From Bacteroidales bacterium (lineage in GTDB: Bacteria > Bacteroidota > Bacteroidia > Bacteroidales > UBA932), in contig JAFXFS010000018.1 in the NCBI GenBank assembly GCA_017513445.1, positions 1 to 64,000 of the forward strand: 64,000 nucleotides of DNA. Reading direction: 5' to 3'. The position numbers and the translations under genes were made by a program. Numbering within the stretch: position 1 is the stretch's first letter; each line of letters begins with the position of its first letter. This document shows, piece by piece, positions 8,463 to 18,466 of this stretch. A model generated the notes under the pieces. The model worked only from the letters and a program-made list of their open reading frames with translations, made no database searches and was not told the origin of the DNA.

Positions 8463-10021
8463 TCCTCTATCTTTTCTCCGTTTTTATTTGCCCAAACAAA
8501 TTGCATCAGAGCCAATCCAGAATCGGCCTTAACCTTTATTGAGCATTTATATTTTTGGCACCATTTATAACGGATGCTAAATAGTCCCTTTGTAAGATAT
8601 GCTTCAATTATTGGATTTACAGATAGAGTAAATGATTTAATGCCCTTCTCCTTAACATAGAAGGCCAAATATCTCTCAATTGTTTCGTCAAAGATAAGAC
8701 TTGAATTGATTTTTCCTGTTCCGCTACAAGATGGACAGGTCTCCATTGTATCGATTTCGGTTACAGGACGAACTCTTTGGCGTGTAATCTGCATCAAACC
8801 AAATCTTGTTAGTGGCAAAATGTTGTGCTTTGCTCTATCACTATGCATCAACTCAACCATACGCTTATATAGAAGATTTTTATGCTCATTATCTTCCATA
8901 TCGATAAAGTCGATGATAATAATTCCACCCATATCTCTCAATCTTAGTTGACGAACAATCTCTTCAGCTGCAACTAGATTGACATCGTAAGCATTCTGCT
9001 CTTGCTCTCCTTGCTTAACACGGATACCGCTATTAACATCTATGACGTGCATAGCTTCTGTATGCTCAATTATGATATATGAGCCCTTCTTCATAGGGAC
9101 TACTCTACCAAATGAACTCTTTATCTGGCGAGAGATATCAAAATGCTCAAAAATTGGTTGCGCACCCTTATAAAGTTTCACAATTTTCTCCTGGTCAGGT
9201 GCAATTGACATTACATAATCCTTAACCTCGTGGAAAACTGTTTCATCATTCACATAAATATTTGAGAATGAGTCATTTAGTAGATCTCGTAGAATAGTAG
9301 TTGTCCTACTTGTTTCGGTAAATAGAAGTTGTGTAGATTTTGATTGTGCAATCTTATCCCAACAACTTTCCCACCTTTGAATTAGAGATTTCAACTCAAC
9401 ATCCAAGACAGCAGCCTTCTTTCCCTCTGCTGCGGTACGGATTATAACGCCATAATTTGTTGGCAGGATGCTATGCACCAACCTTTCAAGGCGTCTTCTC
9501 TCCTCTTTTGAGGAAATTTTTTGTGAAATACTGATTTTATCTCCAAATGGAAGAAGAACCATATTTCTTCCAGCTATAGAGATTTCTGATGTCAGTCTTG
9601 AACCTTTAGTAGAGATTGGTTCCTTGACAATTTGTACAATTATTGGCTGACCTTGTTGTAAATATTTATCGATTTTACCCTCTTTTTCAAGGATTTCATC
9701 AAATCTGGTTCTTTTATAAAGAGAACTATAATCGCAATTCGGATTGATCTGCTTTGCAAAATAATCGAATGCTTTGAAATTAAAACCTAAATCCAGGTAG
9801 TGAACGAAAGCATCTTTTTCATCACCTATATCTATAAATGCAGCATTCAGCGAAGGAATTATCTTTTTTACTTTTCCAAGATATACATCCCCCACCGAAA
9901 AACTTTTGCCACCATTTTGCTCTTTGCTAAACTCTATCAGTCTATGATCTTCAGTTAAGGCAAAGGAGATCTCAGTGGCAGAAACATCAATTATCAGGTC
10001 TTTTTCCAGTTCTCTATCCAT
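8459..10021 (-). CDS. rng: Ribonuclease G/E family endoribonuclease
   Basis: Single-strand-specific endoribonuclease for rRNA maturation and mRNA turnover. The 520-aa chain starts with an S1-like domain (residues about 35-130, GDVYLGKVKKIIPSLNAAFIDIG), then the RNase H-like and DNase I-like catalytic core with acidic residues in HVIDVNSG and IIIIDFIDME. The zinc-link motif CPSCSGTGKI (about 430) supports oligomerisation. There is no long RNase E-type C-terminal scaffold. A strong hairpin sits 14 nt upstream of its ATG, and its stop codon overlaps that of argH. Confidence 0.94.
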   Translation of the reverse strand: MDRELEKDLIIDVSATEISFALTEDHRLIEFSKEQNGGKSFSVGDVYLGKVKKIIPSLNAAFIDIGDEKDAFVHYLDLGFNFKAFDYFAKQINPNCDYSSLYKRTRFDEILEKEGKIDKYLQQGQPIIVQIVKEPISTKGSRLTSEISIAGRNMVLLPFGDKISISQKISSKEERRRLERLVHSILPTNYGVIIRTAAEGKKAAVLDVELKSLIQRWESCWDKIAQSKSTQLLFTETSRTTTILRDLLNDSFSNIYVNDETVFHEVKDYVMSIAPDQEKIVKLYKGAQPIFEHFDISRQIKSSFGRVVPMKKGSYIIIEHTEAMHVIDVNSGIRVKQGEQEQNAYDVNLVAAEEIVRQLRLRDMGGIIIIDFIDMEDNEHKNLLYKRMVELMHSDRAKHNILPLTRFGLMQITRQRVRPVTEIDTMETCPSCSGTGKINSSLIFDETIERYLAFYVKEKGIKSFTLSVNPIIEAYLTKGLFSIRYKWCQKYKCSIKVKADSGLALMQFVWANKNGEKIED

Positions 10022-10034
10022 ATTAAAAACAATA

Positions 10035-10067
10035 ATCTAAAGCAGGGACGAACCTTCTGCTTTAGAT
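10035..10067 (-). terminator. Hairpin between the COX24-like gene and rng
   Basis: A perfect 11-bp inverted repeat (ATCTAAAGCAG / CTGCTTTAGAT) encloses an 11-nt loop. On the minus strand it is followed by TATTGTTTTT, so it looks like a terminator for the HU/small-protein transcript. It lies only 14 nt before the rng ATG, so it may instead be part of the rng leader. Confidence 0.7.
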
Positions 10068-10088
10068 CAATTGTAAAATAGCGTTAGA

Positions 10089-10181
10089 CTATCTCTTCTT
10101 TTTGTGTCTATTCTTGCGCAAACGTTTTTTTCGTTTGTGCGTAGCCATTTTATGTCTTTTTCTCTTTTTACCGCTTGGCAT
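10089..10181 (-). CDS. 30-aa basic COX24/mS38-like ribosomal small protein
   Basis: A tiny gene reading MPSGKKRKRHKMATHKRKK and onward to RKNRHKKKR then TAG. Lys, Arg and His make up well over half of the residues. The Bacteroidota family is annotated as an AURKAIP1/COX24-domain protein; relatives of mitochondrial mS38 bind the small ribosomal subunit, so a ribosomal role is likely by homology. It lies between HU (22 nt away) and rng on the same strand, the usual order in the group as far as I recall. Confidence 0.85.
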   Translation of the reverse strand: MPSGKKRKRHKMATHKRKKRLRKNRHKKKR

Positions 10182-10203
10182 AATTCAAAAAGTTTATTAA
10201 TAA

Positions 10204-10485
10204 TTATTTTACGTTCTTTACTTGATTATAGAAAACCTTTGCAGGTTTGAATGATGGGATACTATGTTCAGGAATAGTGATTGTAGTATTCTTAGTAATG
10301 TTACGAGCTGTTTTTTTAGCACGTTTTTTAATTACAAAGCTACCAAATCCACGAAGATAGACGTTGTTACCTTTAGATAGAGAATCCTTAACACACTCCA
10401 TGTAGCACTCTACAACATTTTGAACTGTGATTTTCTCAAGTCCTGTTGCTTTTGCTATTTCGTTTACGATATCAGCTTTAGTCAT
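10204..10485 (-). CDS. HU-family nucleoid DNA-binding protein
   Basis: A 93-aa histone-like protein. The N-terminal dimerisation helices (MTKADIVNEIAKATGLEK) are followed by the arm motif LRGFGSFVIKKRAKKTARN, with the GFGSF turn typical of HU/IHF, and a final helix IPSFKPAKVFYNQVKN. It bends DNA and helps to organise the nucleoid. The family covers both HU and IHF, which cannot be separated here. It has its own full promoter and a leader of roughly 70 nt. Confidence 0.95.
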   Translation of the reverse strand: MTKADIVNEIAKATGLEKITVQNVVECYMECVKDSLSKGNNVYLRGFGSFVIKKRAKKTARNITKNTTITIPEHSIPSFKPAKVFYNQVKNVK

Positions 10486-10564
10486 TGTACTTAAATAAAT
10501 TATATAATTGTTAATATTTTGTCATCACTCAAATAGCTCTGAGAGCTTCCCGACAAAGGGACTA

Positions 10565-10595
10565 CAAAAGTAGACTTAATTATTTAATAATCAAA
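10565..10595 (-). promoter_or_regulatory. Promoter of the HU gene
   Basis: Minus-strand TTTG (10595-10592), a 19-nt spacer and TACTTTTG (10572-10565) form a full match to the Bacteroidota consensus. The distance to the ATG at 10485 gives a leader of about 70 nt with a small AGCTCT-G-AGAGCT palindrome near its 5' end. Confidence 0.75.
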
Positions 10596-10678
10596 ATAAT
10601 GATGAAAAAATTTTTAGATTTTTTTTTACACATTATTCTATAAATAAAATTTTTAGCTAAATAAAGTTTGGCATAAAG

Positions 10679-10710
10679 ATTGACAAAATAGAAATATCAA
10701 ATTATTTTTG
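10679..10710 (+). promoter_or_regulatory. Promoter of lon
   Basis: TATTTTTG (10703-10710) matches the -7 element. ATTG at 10679-10682 lies 20 nt upstream as an imperfect -33. The start codon is 47 nt downstream of the -7 element. I see no CIRCE-like inverted repeat, so heat-shock control is not evident. Confidence 0.55.
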
Positions 10711-10757
10711 TCAAATTCGCGTTGAATTTGAACAAAATATGACAAATTGACATATAT

Positions 10758-13160
10758 ATGATAGATTTAAAGGATTTACTACAAAGTGAAGGAGCAGAAA
10801 TGGATATTGTGCCAATTATGAGTATTGATACAACTAATGATATTGATGAGAAGGAGATCCCATCGACATTGCCTATTTTAGCACTTAGGAATGCTGTTTT
10901 ATTCCCTGTGACTATGATACCTATAGCTGTAGGACGCAAGAAGAGCTTGAAATTGGTAAAAGAGGCATATGAAAAACATCAGCTTATCGGAGCTGTATCT
11001 CAGTTAGATATAAGAGTGGAGGAGCCAAAAGAGGAGGATCTCTTCCACATTGGGACTGTTGCTAGAGTTATCAAACTGATAGAGATGCCAGATGGTAATA
11101 TTACTGCCATTTTGCAAGGTATTAAGAGATTTACTCTAGATAGAATTGTCACATCAGAACCATACCTTGTTGGTGATATATCCATCATCAACGAGACACT
11201 ATCTTCTGGAAATAAGAAGGACTTGGATATGGTTATAAGTGCTATTAAAGATAGTGCTTTACAGATTATGAAATTAACACCATCTCTACCAAAAGAGGCA
11301 TCTTTTGCGCTAAAGAACATTGAGGGTAATGAATTCATTATCAACTATGTAGCATCAAGCGTAGAGCTGGATAACACTAATGATAAACTTCTCGTTCTTG
11401 CCGAAAGCGATCTTAGAAAGAGAGGTATGGTGCTTCTTGAATTACTTAACAAGCAGGTTGAGATTCTGAAAATCAAAGAGGATATTCAGAGAAAGGTGAA
11501 GAGTGAGATTAGTCAGCAACAGAGAGAGTACTACCTCAACAATCAGCTAAAGACAATTCAAGAGGAGCTTGGTATTGATGCAACAGATCAAGAGTGTATA
11601 GATTTAAGGAATAAAGCACGCAATAAAAAGTGGAGCAAAGAGGTGGCAGAAGTTTTCGAAAAGGAACTTCACAAATTGGAAATTACAAATCCAAATTCCC
11701 CTGAATTTAACACTCAACTTAATTACCTTCAACTGTTTATCGATCTTCCTTGGAATCATTACACTGAGGATAATCTAGATTTGCACAATGCTGAAAAGGT
11801 TCTTAATGAAGATCATTTCGGATTGGATAGCGTGAAGGAGCGTATCATAGAGTATCTCGCTGTCATTAAATTGAAAGCAGATATGAAGTCACCAATCATC
11901 TGCCTTTATGGCCCTCCAGGAGTTGGTAAGACATCTTTGGGAAAATCAATTGCCAGAGCATTGGGTAGAGAGTATGGTAGAATCTCCTTGGGAGGTTTGC
12001 ACGATGAATCTGAGATTAGAGGTCACAGAAAAACCTACATTGGTGCTATGCCTGGAAGAATTATCCAAACCATTAAGAAGTGCAAGTCATCTAATCCGGT
12101 AATTGTGCTTGACGAAATTGACAAAGTTGGCACAGACCATCGTGGGGATCCAGCTTCAGCACTATTGGAAGTGCTTGATCCTGAGCAAAATACAACATTC
12201 CACGACAACTATCTTGATGTAGATTATGATCTCTCTAAGGTACTTTTTGTCACTACTGCAAACAACATTTCAACTATTCATCCTGCTCTTAAAGACAGAA
12301 TGGAGATGATTCCTATTTCGGGTTATCTCGCTGAGGAGAAGGTTGAGATTGCAAACAAATACCTGATCCCTAAACAAAGAGAGGCACACGGACTTAACAA
12401 GAGTGATCTTAAATTTAATAAAGGTGCTATTGAAACAATAATTGACGAATATACTCGTGAATCTGGCGTCAGAGGATTGGATAAACAAATCGCAAAAATT
12501 GCTCGAAACAGAGCCAAAAAGAGAGCTTTTGGAGAGACAAAACTCAAATCTATCTCAACAAAAGAGGTTAAGGAGATCTTAGGTTTACCTACAAATCAGC
12601 ACGACATTCAAAAGGGTAATGAATCTGTAGGTGTGGTAACAGGATTGGCATGGACAGAGATGGGTGGAGAGATTCTCTTCGTTGAATGCAGTTTGAGCAA
12701 AGGAAATGGTGCTTTGACAACAACAGGAAATCTTGGAGATGTAATGAAGGAGTCTGTAACAATTGCTCGACAATACCTTAAAGCAAATTGCGAAAAGATT
12801 GGTGTAGATCCAAAAGTATTCCAAGAGACCGATTTCCACATTCACGTTCCTGAAGGCGCAATTCCAAAAGATGGTCCATCTGCCGGTATAACTATGGTTA
12901 GTGCTATGGCATCTGCTCTATGTAATAAGAGTGTCAAAAATGCTATTGCAATGACAGGTGAAGTTACTTTAAGAGGTAAAGTGCTTCCTGTAGGTGGTAT
13001 TAAAGAGAAGATTTTGGCTGCAAAACGTGCTGGTGTTCATACAATTATTCTCTCAAAGGAGAATGAAAAAGATATAAACGACATTAAGGATATTTACATT
13101 GAAGGTCTTACTTTCAAATATGTAAATACAATCGAAGATGTTCTGAACTACATTTTTTAA
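10758..13160 (+). CDS. lon: ATP-dependent protease Lon
   Basis: AAA+ serine protease that degrades misfolded and regulatory cytoplasmic proteins. The 800-aa chain holds an N-terminal substrate domain (about 35-235, starting [13 protein letters not shown]), a coiled linker, Walker [14 protein letters not shown] and Walker [12 protein letters not shown]. The C-terminal protease domain has the catalytic serine in [11 protein letters not shown] and lysine in [14 protein letters not shown]. Length and domain order are normal for LonA. ATG at 10758 is used; one at 10800 is possible. The gene ends a few bases before the uracil-DNA glycosylase gene, suggesting an operon. Confidence 0.96.
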   Translation: MIDLKDLLQSEGAEMDIVPIMSIDTTNDIDEKEIPSTLPILALRNAVLFPVTMIPIAVGRKKSLKLVKEAYEKHQLIGAVSQLDIRVEEPKEEDLFHIGTVARVIKLIEMPDGNITAILQGIKRFTLDRIVTSEPYLVGDISIINETLSSGNKKDLDMVISAIKDSALQIMKLTPSLPKEASFALKNIEGNEFIINYVASSVELDNTNDKLLVLAESDLRKRGMVLLELLNKQVEILKIKEDIQRKVKSEISQQQREYYLNNQLKTIQEELGIDATDQECIDLRNKARNKKWSKEVAEVFEKELHKLEITNPNSPEFNTQLNYLQLFIDLPWNHYTEDNLDLHNAEKVLNEDHFGLDSVKERIIEYLAVIKLKADMKSPIICLYGPPGVGKTSLGKSIARALGREYGRISLGGLHDESEIRGHRKTYIGAMPGRIIQTIKKCKSSNPVIVLDEIDKVGTDHRGDPASALLEVLDPEQNTTFHDNYLDVDYDLSKVLFVTTANNISTIHPALKDRMEMIPISGYLAEEKVEIANKYLIPKQREAHGLNKSDLKFNKGAIETIIDEYTRESGVRGLDKQIAKIARNRAKKRAFGETKLKSISTKEVKEILGLPTNQHDIQKGNESVGVVTGLAWTEMGGEILFVECSLSKGNGALTTTGNLGDVMKESVTIARQYLKANCEKIGVDPKVFQETDFHIHVPEGAIPKDGPSAGITMVSAMASALCNKSVKNAIAMTGEVTLRGKVLPVGGIKEKILAAKRAGVHTIILSKENEKDINDIKDIYIEGLTFKYVNTIEDVLNYIF

Positions 13161-13166
13161 TTGGTT

Positions 13167-13835
13167 ATGGATGTAAAGATTGAAACATCTTGGAAGGAGA
13201 TTCTTAAAGATGAATTTGAGAAGGATTATTTCTCGAATTTAGTCAGTTTTTTACATCAAGAGAGGGCTCAAGGAGCGGTTATTTACCCTCCTGGGGCCCT
13301 TATCTTTAATGCATTTGCTCTAACTCCATTCGATAAGGTAAAGGTGGTGATTATTGGACAGGATCCTTATCACAATCCAGGTCAGGCAGAAGGGTTATCA
13401 TTCTCTGTGCCAAGCGGAGTTAGAATCCCCCCTTCATTGAAGAATATCTATAAAGAGATTGAATCCGATCTTGGAGTAAAGGTAAATAAGGATGGCTCTC
13501 TCCGTTCGTGGGCAGAACAGGGTGTATTTCTCTTGAATGCTGTTCTTACAGTAAGGGCAAATCAACCAACATCTCATAGTAAAATTGGTTGGCAACAATT
13601 TACAGATAGTGTAATTAAAGCCATCTCTGACAAAAAAGAGGGAATTATCTTCCTTCTATGGGGCAACTATGCTAAAGGCAAAAAAACCTTAATAGATAGC
13701 TCTAAACACTACATTTTAGAGGCTGCTCATCCATCACCACTTGCCGGTGGTGCTTTTTTCGGGTGCAAACATTTTTCAAAGACAAATGATATTTTACTTC
13801 AAAATGGCAAGAAAGCCATCGATTGGAGTATCTAA
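13167..13835 (+). CDS. ung: Uracil-DNA glycosylase
   Basis: Family 1 UDG that removes uracil from DNA to start base-excision repair. The water-activating motif GQDPYHNPGQAEGLSFS and the DNA-intercalating HPSPLAGGAFFG loop are both intact, and LLWGNYAKGKK is also conserved. Length 222 aa from ATG at 13167; a TTG at 13161 opens the same frame two codons earlier but is less likely. It follows lon directly (6 nt). Confidence 0.95.
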   Translation: MDVKIETSWKEILKDEFEKDYFSNLVSFLHQERAQGAVIYPPGALIFNAFALTPFDKVKVVIIGQDPYHNPGQAEGLSFSVPSGVRIPPSLKNIYKEIESDLGVKVNKDGSLRSWAEQGVFLLNAVLTVRANQPTSHSKIGWQQFTDSVIKAISDKKEGIIFLLWGNYAKGKKTLIDSSKHYILEAAHPSPLAGGAFFGCKHFSKTNDILLQNGKKAIDWSI

Positions 13836-13895
13836 TAATTTGTTTTTCTCTCTAATAGGTGTAACTTCGCAAAAACTAAAAAAAGAAAATAGATA

Positions 13896-14369
13896 ATGAA
13901 AACTGCGATCTTTCCAGGTTCGTTTGACCCATTCACTTTGGGACATTTGGATGTTCTTAGATCTGCTTTAATGCTTTTTGATAAAGTTATTATTGCTGTC
14001 GGTTATAATGCCACTAAAAATGGTTTATTTACCCCCGAAACGAGAATAAAAATTATTAAAGACTCCATAAAGGGCATTGATAATGTGGAGGTTGTTTCAT
14101 ATACAGGACTTACAGTTAATCTTTGTAAAGAGCTGAATGTCAAATATATGGTAAGAGGACTAAGAACTACCACAGACTTTGAATTGGAGAGAGTTATTTC
14201 TCAGGCAAATAAGAAAATGTATGATGATATTCTTACCGTATTTATTCCGGCAAGTAGCGAGTATTCATTTATCTCTTCAACTGTTGTCAGAGATGTTCTG
14301 ATTAATGGTGGTGATGCAAAAATATTCCTTCCAGAGGGTATAGAGATCAAGAATTATATCAATCAGTAG
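13896..14369 (+). CDS. coaD: Phosphopantetheine adenylyltransferase
   Basis: Catalyses the fourth step of coenzyme A synthesis, transferring AMP to 4'-phosphopantetheine. The nucleotidyltransferase motif GSFDPFTLGHLDVL (residues 8-21) includes the catalytic histidine, and YSFISSTVVRDV is the matching C-terminal ATP motif. Length 157 aa is standard. It follows ung after 60 nt and precedes a secreted thioredoxin-fold gene by 6 nt. Confidence 0.95.
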   Translation: MKTAIFPGSFDPFTLGHLDVLRSALMLFDKVIIAVGYNATKNGLFTPETRIKIIKDSIKGIDNVEVVSYTGLTVNLCKELNVKYMVRGLRTTTDFELERVISQANKKMYDDILTVFIPASSEYSFISSTVVRDVLINGGDAKIFLPEGIEIKNYINQ

Positions 14370-14375
14370 AGAGAA

Positions 14376-15632
14376 ATGAGAGGGTTTGTATCAATATTTA
14401 TACTATTATTGATGTTAATCTCTCCATTAAAATCTAATGGACAGCAACACTTTGCAAGTGTTACAGAGTATCTTCAGTCACTTGATGGGACAGGTGTTGC
14501 CAATATCAAAAAAAGTGTTGATGAATTAATATTGTCAATAGATGATATTGAGCAACAATCTAAAGTTGCTGCACTCTGCTTTGATTATTACTACAATAGT
14601 AATTATATGGGAAATGAGGCGATTGCTCTACATATCGCTGATAATTATTTTCTCAATAACAAATTACAATGGATTGACAATGAGGGGTTTATGATGCTAC
14701 AGCTATTCGCCGAATTTAATCGTCGGTCAATGGTTGGAAATCTTGCACCAGAATTGATTCTTGAAAATAATTTTGGTGGATACACCTCTACCTATGGAAT
14801 TGACACAAAGCCATACGGCCTGAAAATTCTCTATTTTTACGATACAAATTGCATAACTTGTAAAAGTGAAACGTCCAAACTTGTCCAATTTCTGAAAGAG
14901 TATTCAGATAGTGATCTCACCTTCTATGCTATTTATACTCAATCAGATAAAAGTGAGTGGTCGGACTACATAGCAAAACACTTTGACAACATTAATAACC
15001 CGAAAGTTGATATTGTCCATTTATGGGATCCTGAGGTTGAGAGTGAGTTTCATAAAGAGTATGGAGTGTTAACAACACCTGCTCTCTTTGCAATTGATAA
15101 CAGCAACACTATAGTCGGAAGAAAACTTAATGGAGATGTAATCAAACAGATTATCGAGTTATCACATCTAAATACTTCCGATAACTATTATTTTTTCGAA
15201 GAACTCTTACAAAGTGCTAATAATGAGGAAGATATATTATCAATTATAAATAGTCTTGAGGTAATTAGCGAGGAAGATGAGGGTGCATTCAGATCCATCT
15301 TCTTTGATCTTTACAACTTTCTGAAAGAGAGTGACTCTCCCCTACTTAAAGAGAGCGCATACTTCATCTCTCAGAAATATATTCTTGGTAATGAGCAATT
15401 ATGGAGTCATAATTTTGTTGATGATTGTAAGAGTGAGCTATATTTTTACGAAAAAACTGAGGATAAAAATCCATCAAATAGAACAATTTTGTATTTTTAC
15501 CGTTTAAATGAGAAAATGTTGCTTTTTGCAAAACAACTTGAAGATTTGAGCGATTCCTTAAAGTCAAGCAGAGCTAAGGTGATCGTTGATTCTCTCATTA
15601 AAGGTATAAAAGATTTAAATATTCAAAATTAG
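14376..15632 (+). CDS. Secreted thioredoxin-fold protein (DUF5106-like N-terminus)
   Basis: A 418-aa protein with a signal peptide (MRGFVSIFILLLMLISPLKSN) that would place it in the periplasm. After an alpha-helical N-terminal region (about 25-125, resembling the DUF5106 domain found before thioredoxin folds in Bacteroidales), residues about 140-275 form a thioredoxin-like domain with the redox pair in YDTNCITCKSE (CxxC, CITC). The last 140 residues are helical and acidic with no recognised motif. It probably acts as a thiol-disulfide oxidoreductase, but partners are unknown. It sits between coaD and a large FAD/Fe-S dehydrogenase with gaps of 5-6 nt. Confidence 0.7.
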   Translation: MRGFVSIFILLLMLISPLKSNGQQHFASVTEYLQSLDGTGVANIKKSVDELILSIDDIEQQSKVAALCFDYYYNSNYMGNEAIALHIADNYFLNNKLQWIDNEGFMMLQLFAEFNRRSMVGNLAPELILENNFGGYTSTYGIDTKPYGLKILYFYDTNCITCKSETSKLVQFLKEYSDSDLTFYAIYTQSDKSEWSDYIAKHFDNINNPKVDIVHLWDPEVESEFHKEYGVLTTPALFAIDNSNTIVGRKLNGDVIKQIIELSHLNTSDNYYFFEELLQSANNEEDILSIINSLEVISEEDEGAFRSIFFDLYNFLKESDSPLLKESAYFISQKYILGNEQLWSHNFVDDCKSELYFYEKTEDKNPSNRTILYFYRLNEKMLLFAKQLEDLSDSLKSSRAKVIVDSLIKGIKDLNIQN

Positions 15633-15637
15633 AGATA

Positions 15638-18466
15638 ATGATTACAGGCAAATACAGAGAATTTTATGACCAAATTCGTAAAGTTATTCCTACCGAAAGA
15701 TTAAGACACGATGCCTTAAGTACATTAGCATTTGGTACAGATGCTTCTTTTTATCGATTAATTCCCAAATTAGTAATTCGCGCTAATAATGAGAATGAAG
15801 TTCAGGAGATTCTGCGCCTGGCTAATCAAATGAAAATTGCTGTAACATTCAGAGCTGCCGGCACATCTCTATCCGGTCAGGCAATCAGTGATTCTATCTT
15901 GGTAATTGCCTCACACAATTGGCACAACTACAAAATTCTTGATAATGGTAACAAGATTCTCCTTGAACCAGGCATCAGAGGAAATTTAGCCAATAGATAT
16001 CTGGCGCCATTCAATAAAAAGATCGGTCCGGATCCTGCCTCTATCGATGCTGCAATGATTGGTGGTATTGCTGCCAATAATGCAAGTGGTATGTGTTGTG
16101 GAACTTCTCAGAATTCATATAAAACCATTGCTGATATTAGAGTGATTCTTCACGATGGTACTATCCTTGACACTGCTGATGCTCAATCAGTTGCAAGTTT
16201 CAAGGAGAGTCACAAAGAGTTGATTGAAAAGATTGAAGCTATTGCTAAAGAGATTCAAAATAACCCTTCGTTAAAGGCAAAAATTGAGAAAAAATATAAA
16301 ATCAAGAATACTACAGGATATAGTTTGAATGCTTATGTTGACTATTCAGACAGTATAGATATCCTTAAACACTTGATTATTGGTTCAGAAGGCACATTGG
16401 CTTTTATCTCTAACATTACTTATAATACAGTTGTAGAGCATAAACACAAATCGCTTGCAATTATCTACTACAAGAGCATTGAAGATGCTTGTAAAGTTGT
16501 ACAGATTCTTAAAGCAAAGTGCAATGTTTCTGCTGTTGAGATTTTGGATAGAGCTGCTATCAAATCTGTTGAAAATAGACCAGGTGTACCTGAATTTGTT
16601 AAAGATCTATCTGCCGGTGCAAGTGCTCTGTTGATTGAGACTCGAAGCGAAAATGAGGAAGAACTTCAAACTCAAGTAGATACAATCATTGAAAACATCA
16701 AAGATATTGAACCGGAGCTTCCATATACATTTACTACTGATCCAAAAGAGCAGGCAAATCTTTGGAGAGTCAGAAAAGAGACACTCCCTACTGTTGCCGG
16801 AATGAGAGAGGCCGGAACTACTTCAATTATCGAGGATGTATGCTTCCCAATAGAGTCTCTTGCCAAAGCGACATTGGAGTTACAAACTATTTTTACTAAA
16901 CACGGTTACAACGAAGCGGTAATCTTTGGTCACGCACTTGAGGGTAATCTTCACTTCATGTTTAATCAAGACTTCGGAACAGAGAGCGAAGTTGAGAGAT
17001 ACAAGGCCTTTATGGACGACGTTGCAAATATGGTAGTTGGCAACTATAATGGTTCACTAAAGGCAGAACACGGTACAGGTAGAAATATGGCTCCTTTCGT
17101 GGAATTAGAGTGGGGAGAAGATGCTTACAAATTGATGATTGCCACTAAAAATGCATTTGACCCTGATGGAATCTTGAATCCAGGTGTAATTATCAATAAT
17201 GACCCATTGGCTCACATCAAGAATCTAAAACCTATCCCTGCCACTAAACCTGTAGTAGATAAATGTATGGAGTGTGGTTTCTGTGAAGGTAGTTGTGTTG
17301 CTGAAGGTTTGACACTATCTCCAAGACAGAGAGTAGCATCTTTCAGAGAAATTGAGCGTCTTAAAGCATCTGGAGAGCAGACTGCTGTTCTTTCAGAAAT
17401 GCTTAAAGAGTATAAATATATGGGTATGGATACCTGCGCTACAGATAGCTTATGCTTCTTGAAATGTCCTGTTGGAGTTGATGCAGGTAAACTTATCAAG
17501 GAGTTGAGACACGAATCTCACTCTCCTAAAGGAGAAAAGAGAGCAATCTGGCTAAGTAAACAAATTGGTCCGATTACCTCCTTTGCAAGAGGTGGTTTGA
17601 AATTCCTCAACGGAATCAGACTTGTAGTTGGAAAGAAATTCTTTGGATGTGTTGCTACAAGTATGAGAAAAATTAGCGGTAACAGCATTCCATTGTGGAA
17701 TGAATATATGCCTACCGGTGCTAAAAAGATAAAAAAACAAGGAGTCGGCAGTAGCGATAAGAAGGTTGTCTATTTCCCATCTTGTATTACAAGAAGTATG
17801 GGAACAACCAAGGCCTACAGTGAAGAAAAGGAGATTAGTCAAATCACTGAAGCATTGTTAGTTAAGGCTGGTTATGAGATTATTTATCCAGAAAATTTGA
17901 ATAAATTGTGTTGTGGAATGGTCTTCTCAAGCAAGGGCTATGTTGAAGCAGGTAAAAGAAGTTCTGATGAACTAAAAGCTGCCCTTATAAAGGCATCGGA
18001 GAATGGCAAATATCCTATTCTTTGTGATATGAGTCCTTGCCTCTACACAATGCATACAAATATGGATGATGAGTTGAAACTTTACGAACCTGCTGAGTTT
18101 ATTGATACATTCCTTTTGGAAAATCTTCCAATTGAAAAAGTAGATAAGAAGGTTGCAATTTTTGCTGTTTGTACCGCTAAGAAATTATTAGTAGATCAAA
18201 CTTTGGTGAATATTGCCAAGAGATGTGCTAAAGAGGTTGTCGTTGCAGATACTAATTGTTGTGGATTTGCAGGTGACAGAGGCTTTTTCAAGCCTGAACT
18301 CAATTCTCACGGATTAAGAAATTTGAAGAAACAACTTGAAGGATGCCAAGATGGATACTCTACAAGTCGAACTTGTGAGATTGGTCTATCTAAAAATAGT
18401 GGTATAGTATTTAAATCTATTCTATACCTTGTTGCAGAGGCATCCGGAGTCGATATTAAGAAATAA
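15638..18466 (+). CDS. FAD-binding and Fe-S oxidoreductase, GlcD-GlcF-like fusion (probable D-lactate/2-hydroxyacid dehydrogenase)
   Basis: A 942-aa fusion. Residues about 1-530 are a PCMH-type FAD domain (VTFRAAGTSLSGQAISD, GPDPASIDAAMIGGIAANNASG) with a C-terminal oxidase cap ending in AEHGTGRNMAPF. Then come two ferredoxin-like cysteine clusters (CMECGFCEGSC; CATDSLCFLKCPVG) and two CCG heterodisulfide-type motifs (LCCGMVFSSKG, NCCGFAGDRG). The architecture matches quinone-linked D-lactate or glycolate dehydrogenases; the substrate cannot be read from the sequence. Its TAA overlaps the ATG of the UbiD-like gene by one base, so the two are probably made together. Confidence 0.85.
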   Translation: MITGKYREFYDQIRKVIPTERLRHDALSTLAFGTDASFYRLIPKLVIRANNENEVQEILRLANQMKIAVTFRAAGTSLSGQAISDSILVIASHNWHNYKILDNGNKILLEPGIRGNLANRYLAPFNKKIGPDPASIDAAMIGGIAANNASGMCCGTSQNSYKTIADIRVILHDGTILDTADAQSVASFKESHKELIEKIEAIAKEIQNNPSLKAKIEKKYKIKNTTGYSLNAYVDYSDSIDILKHLIIGSEGTLAFISNITYNTVVEHKHKSLAIIYYKSIEDACKVVQILKAKCNVSAVEILDRAAIKSVENRPGVPEFVKDLSAGASALLIETRSENEEELQTQVDTIIENIKDIEPELPYTFTTDPKEQANLWRVRKETLPTVAGMREAGTTSIIEDVCFPIESLAKATLELQTIFTKHGYNEAVIFGHALEGNLHFMFNQDFGTESEVERYKAFMDDVANMVVGNYNGSLKAEHGTGRNMAPFVELEWGEDAYKLMIATKNAFDPDGILNPGVIINNDPLAHIKNLKPIPATKPVVDKCMECGFCEGSCVAEGLTLSPRQRVASFREIERLKASGEQTAVLSEMLKEYKYMGMDTCATDSLCFLKCPVGVDAGKLIKELRHESHSPKGEKRAIWLSKQIGPITSFARGGLKFLNGIRLVVGKKFFGCVATSMRKISGNSIPLWNEYMPTGAKKIKKQGVGSSDKKVVYFPSCITRSMGTTKAYSEEKEISQITEALLVKAGYEIIYPENLNKLCCGMVFSSKGYVEAGKRSSDELKAALIKASENGKYPILCDMSPCLYTMHTNMDDELKLYEPAEFIDTFLLENLPIEKVDKKVAIFAVCTAKKLLVDQTLVNIAKRCAKEVVVADTNCCGFAGDRGFFKPELNSHGLRNLKKQLEGCQDGYSTSRTCEIGLSKNSGIVFKSILYLVAEASGVDIKK

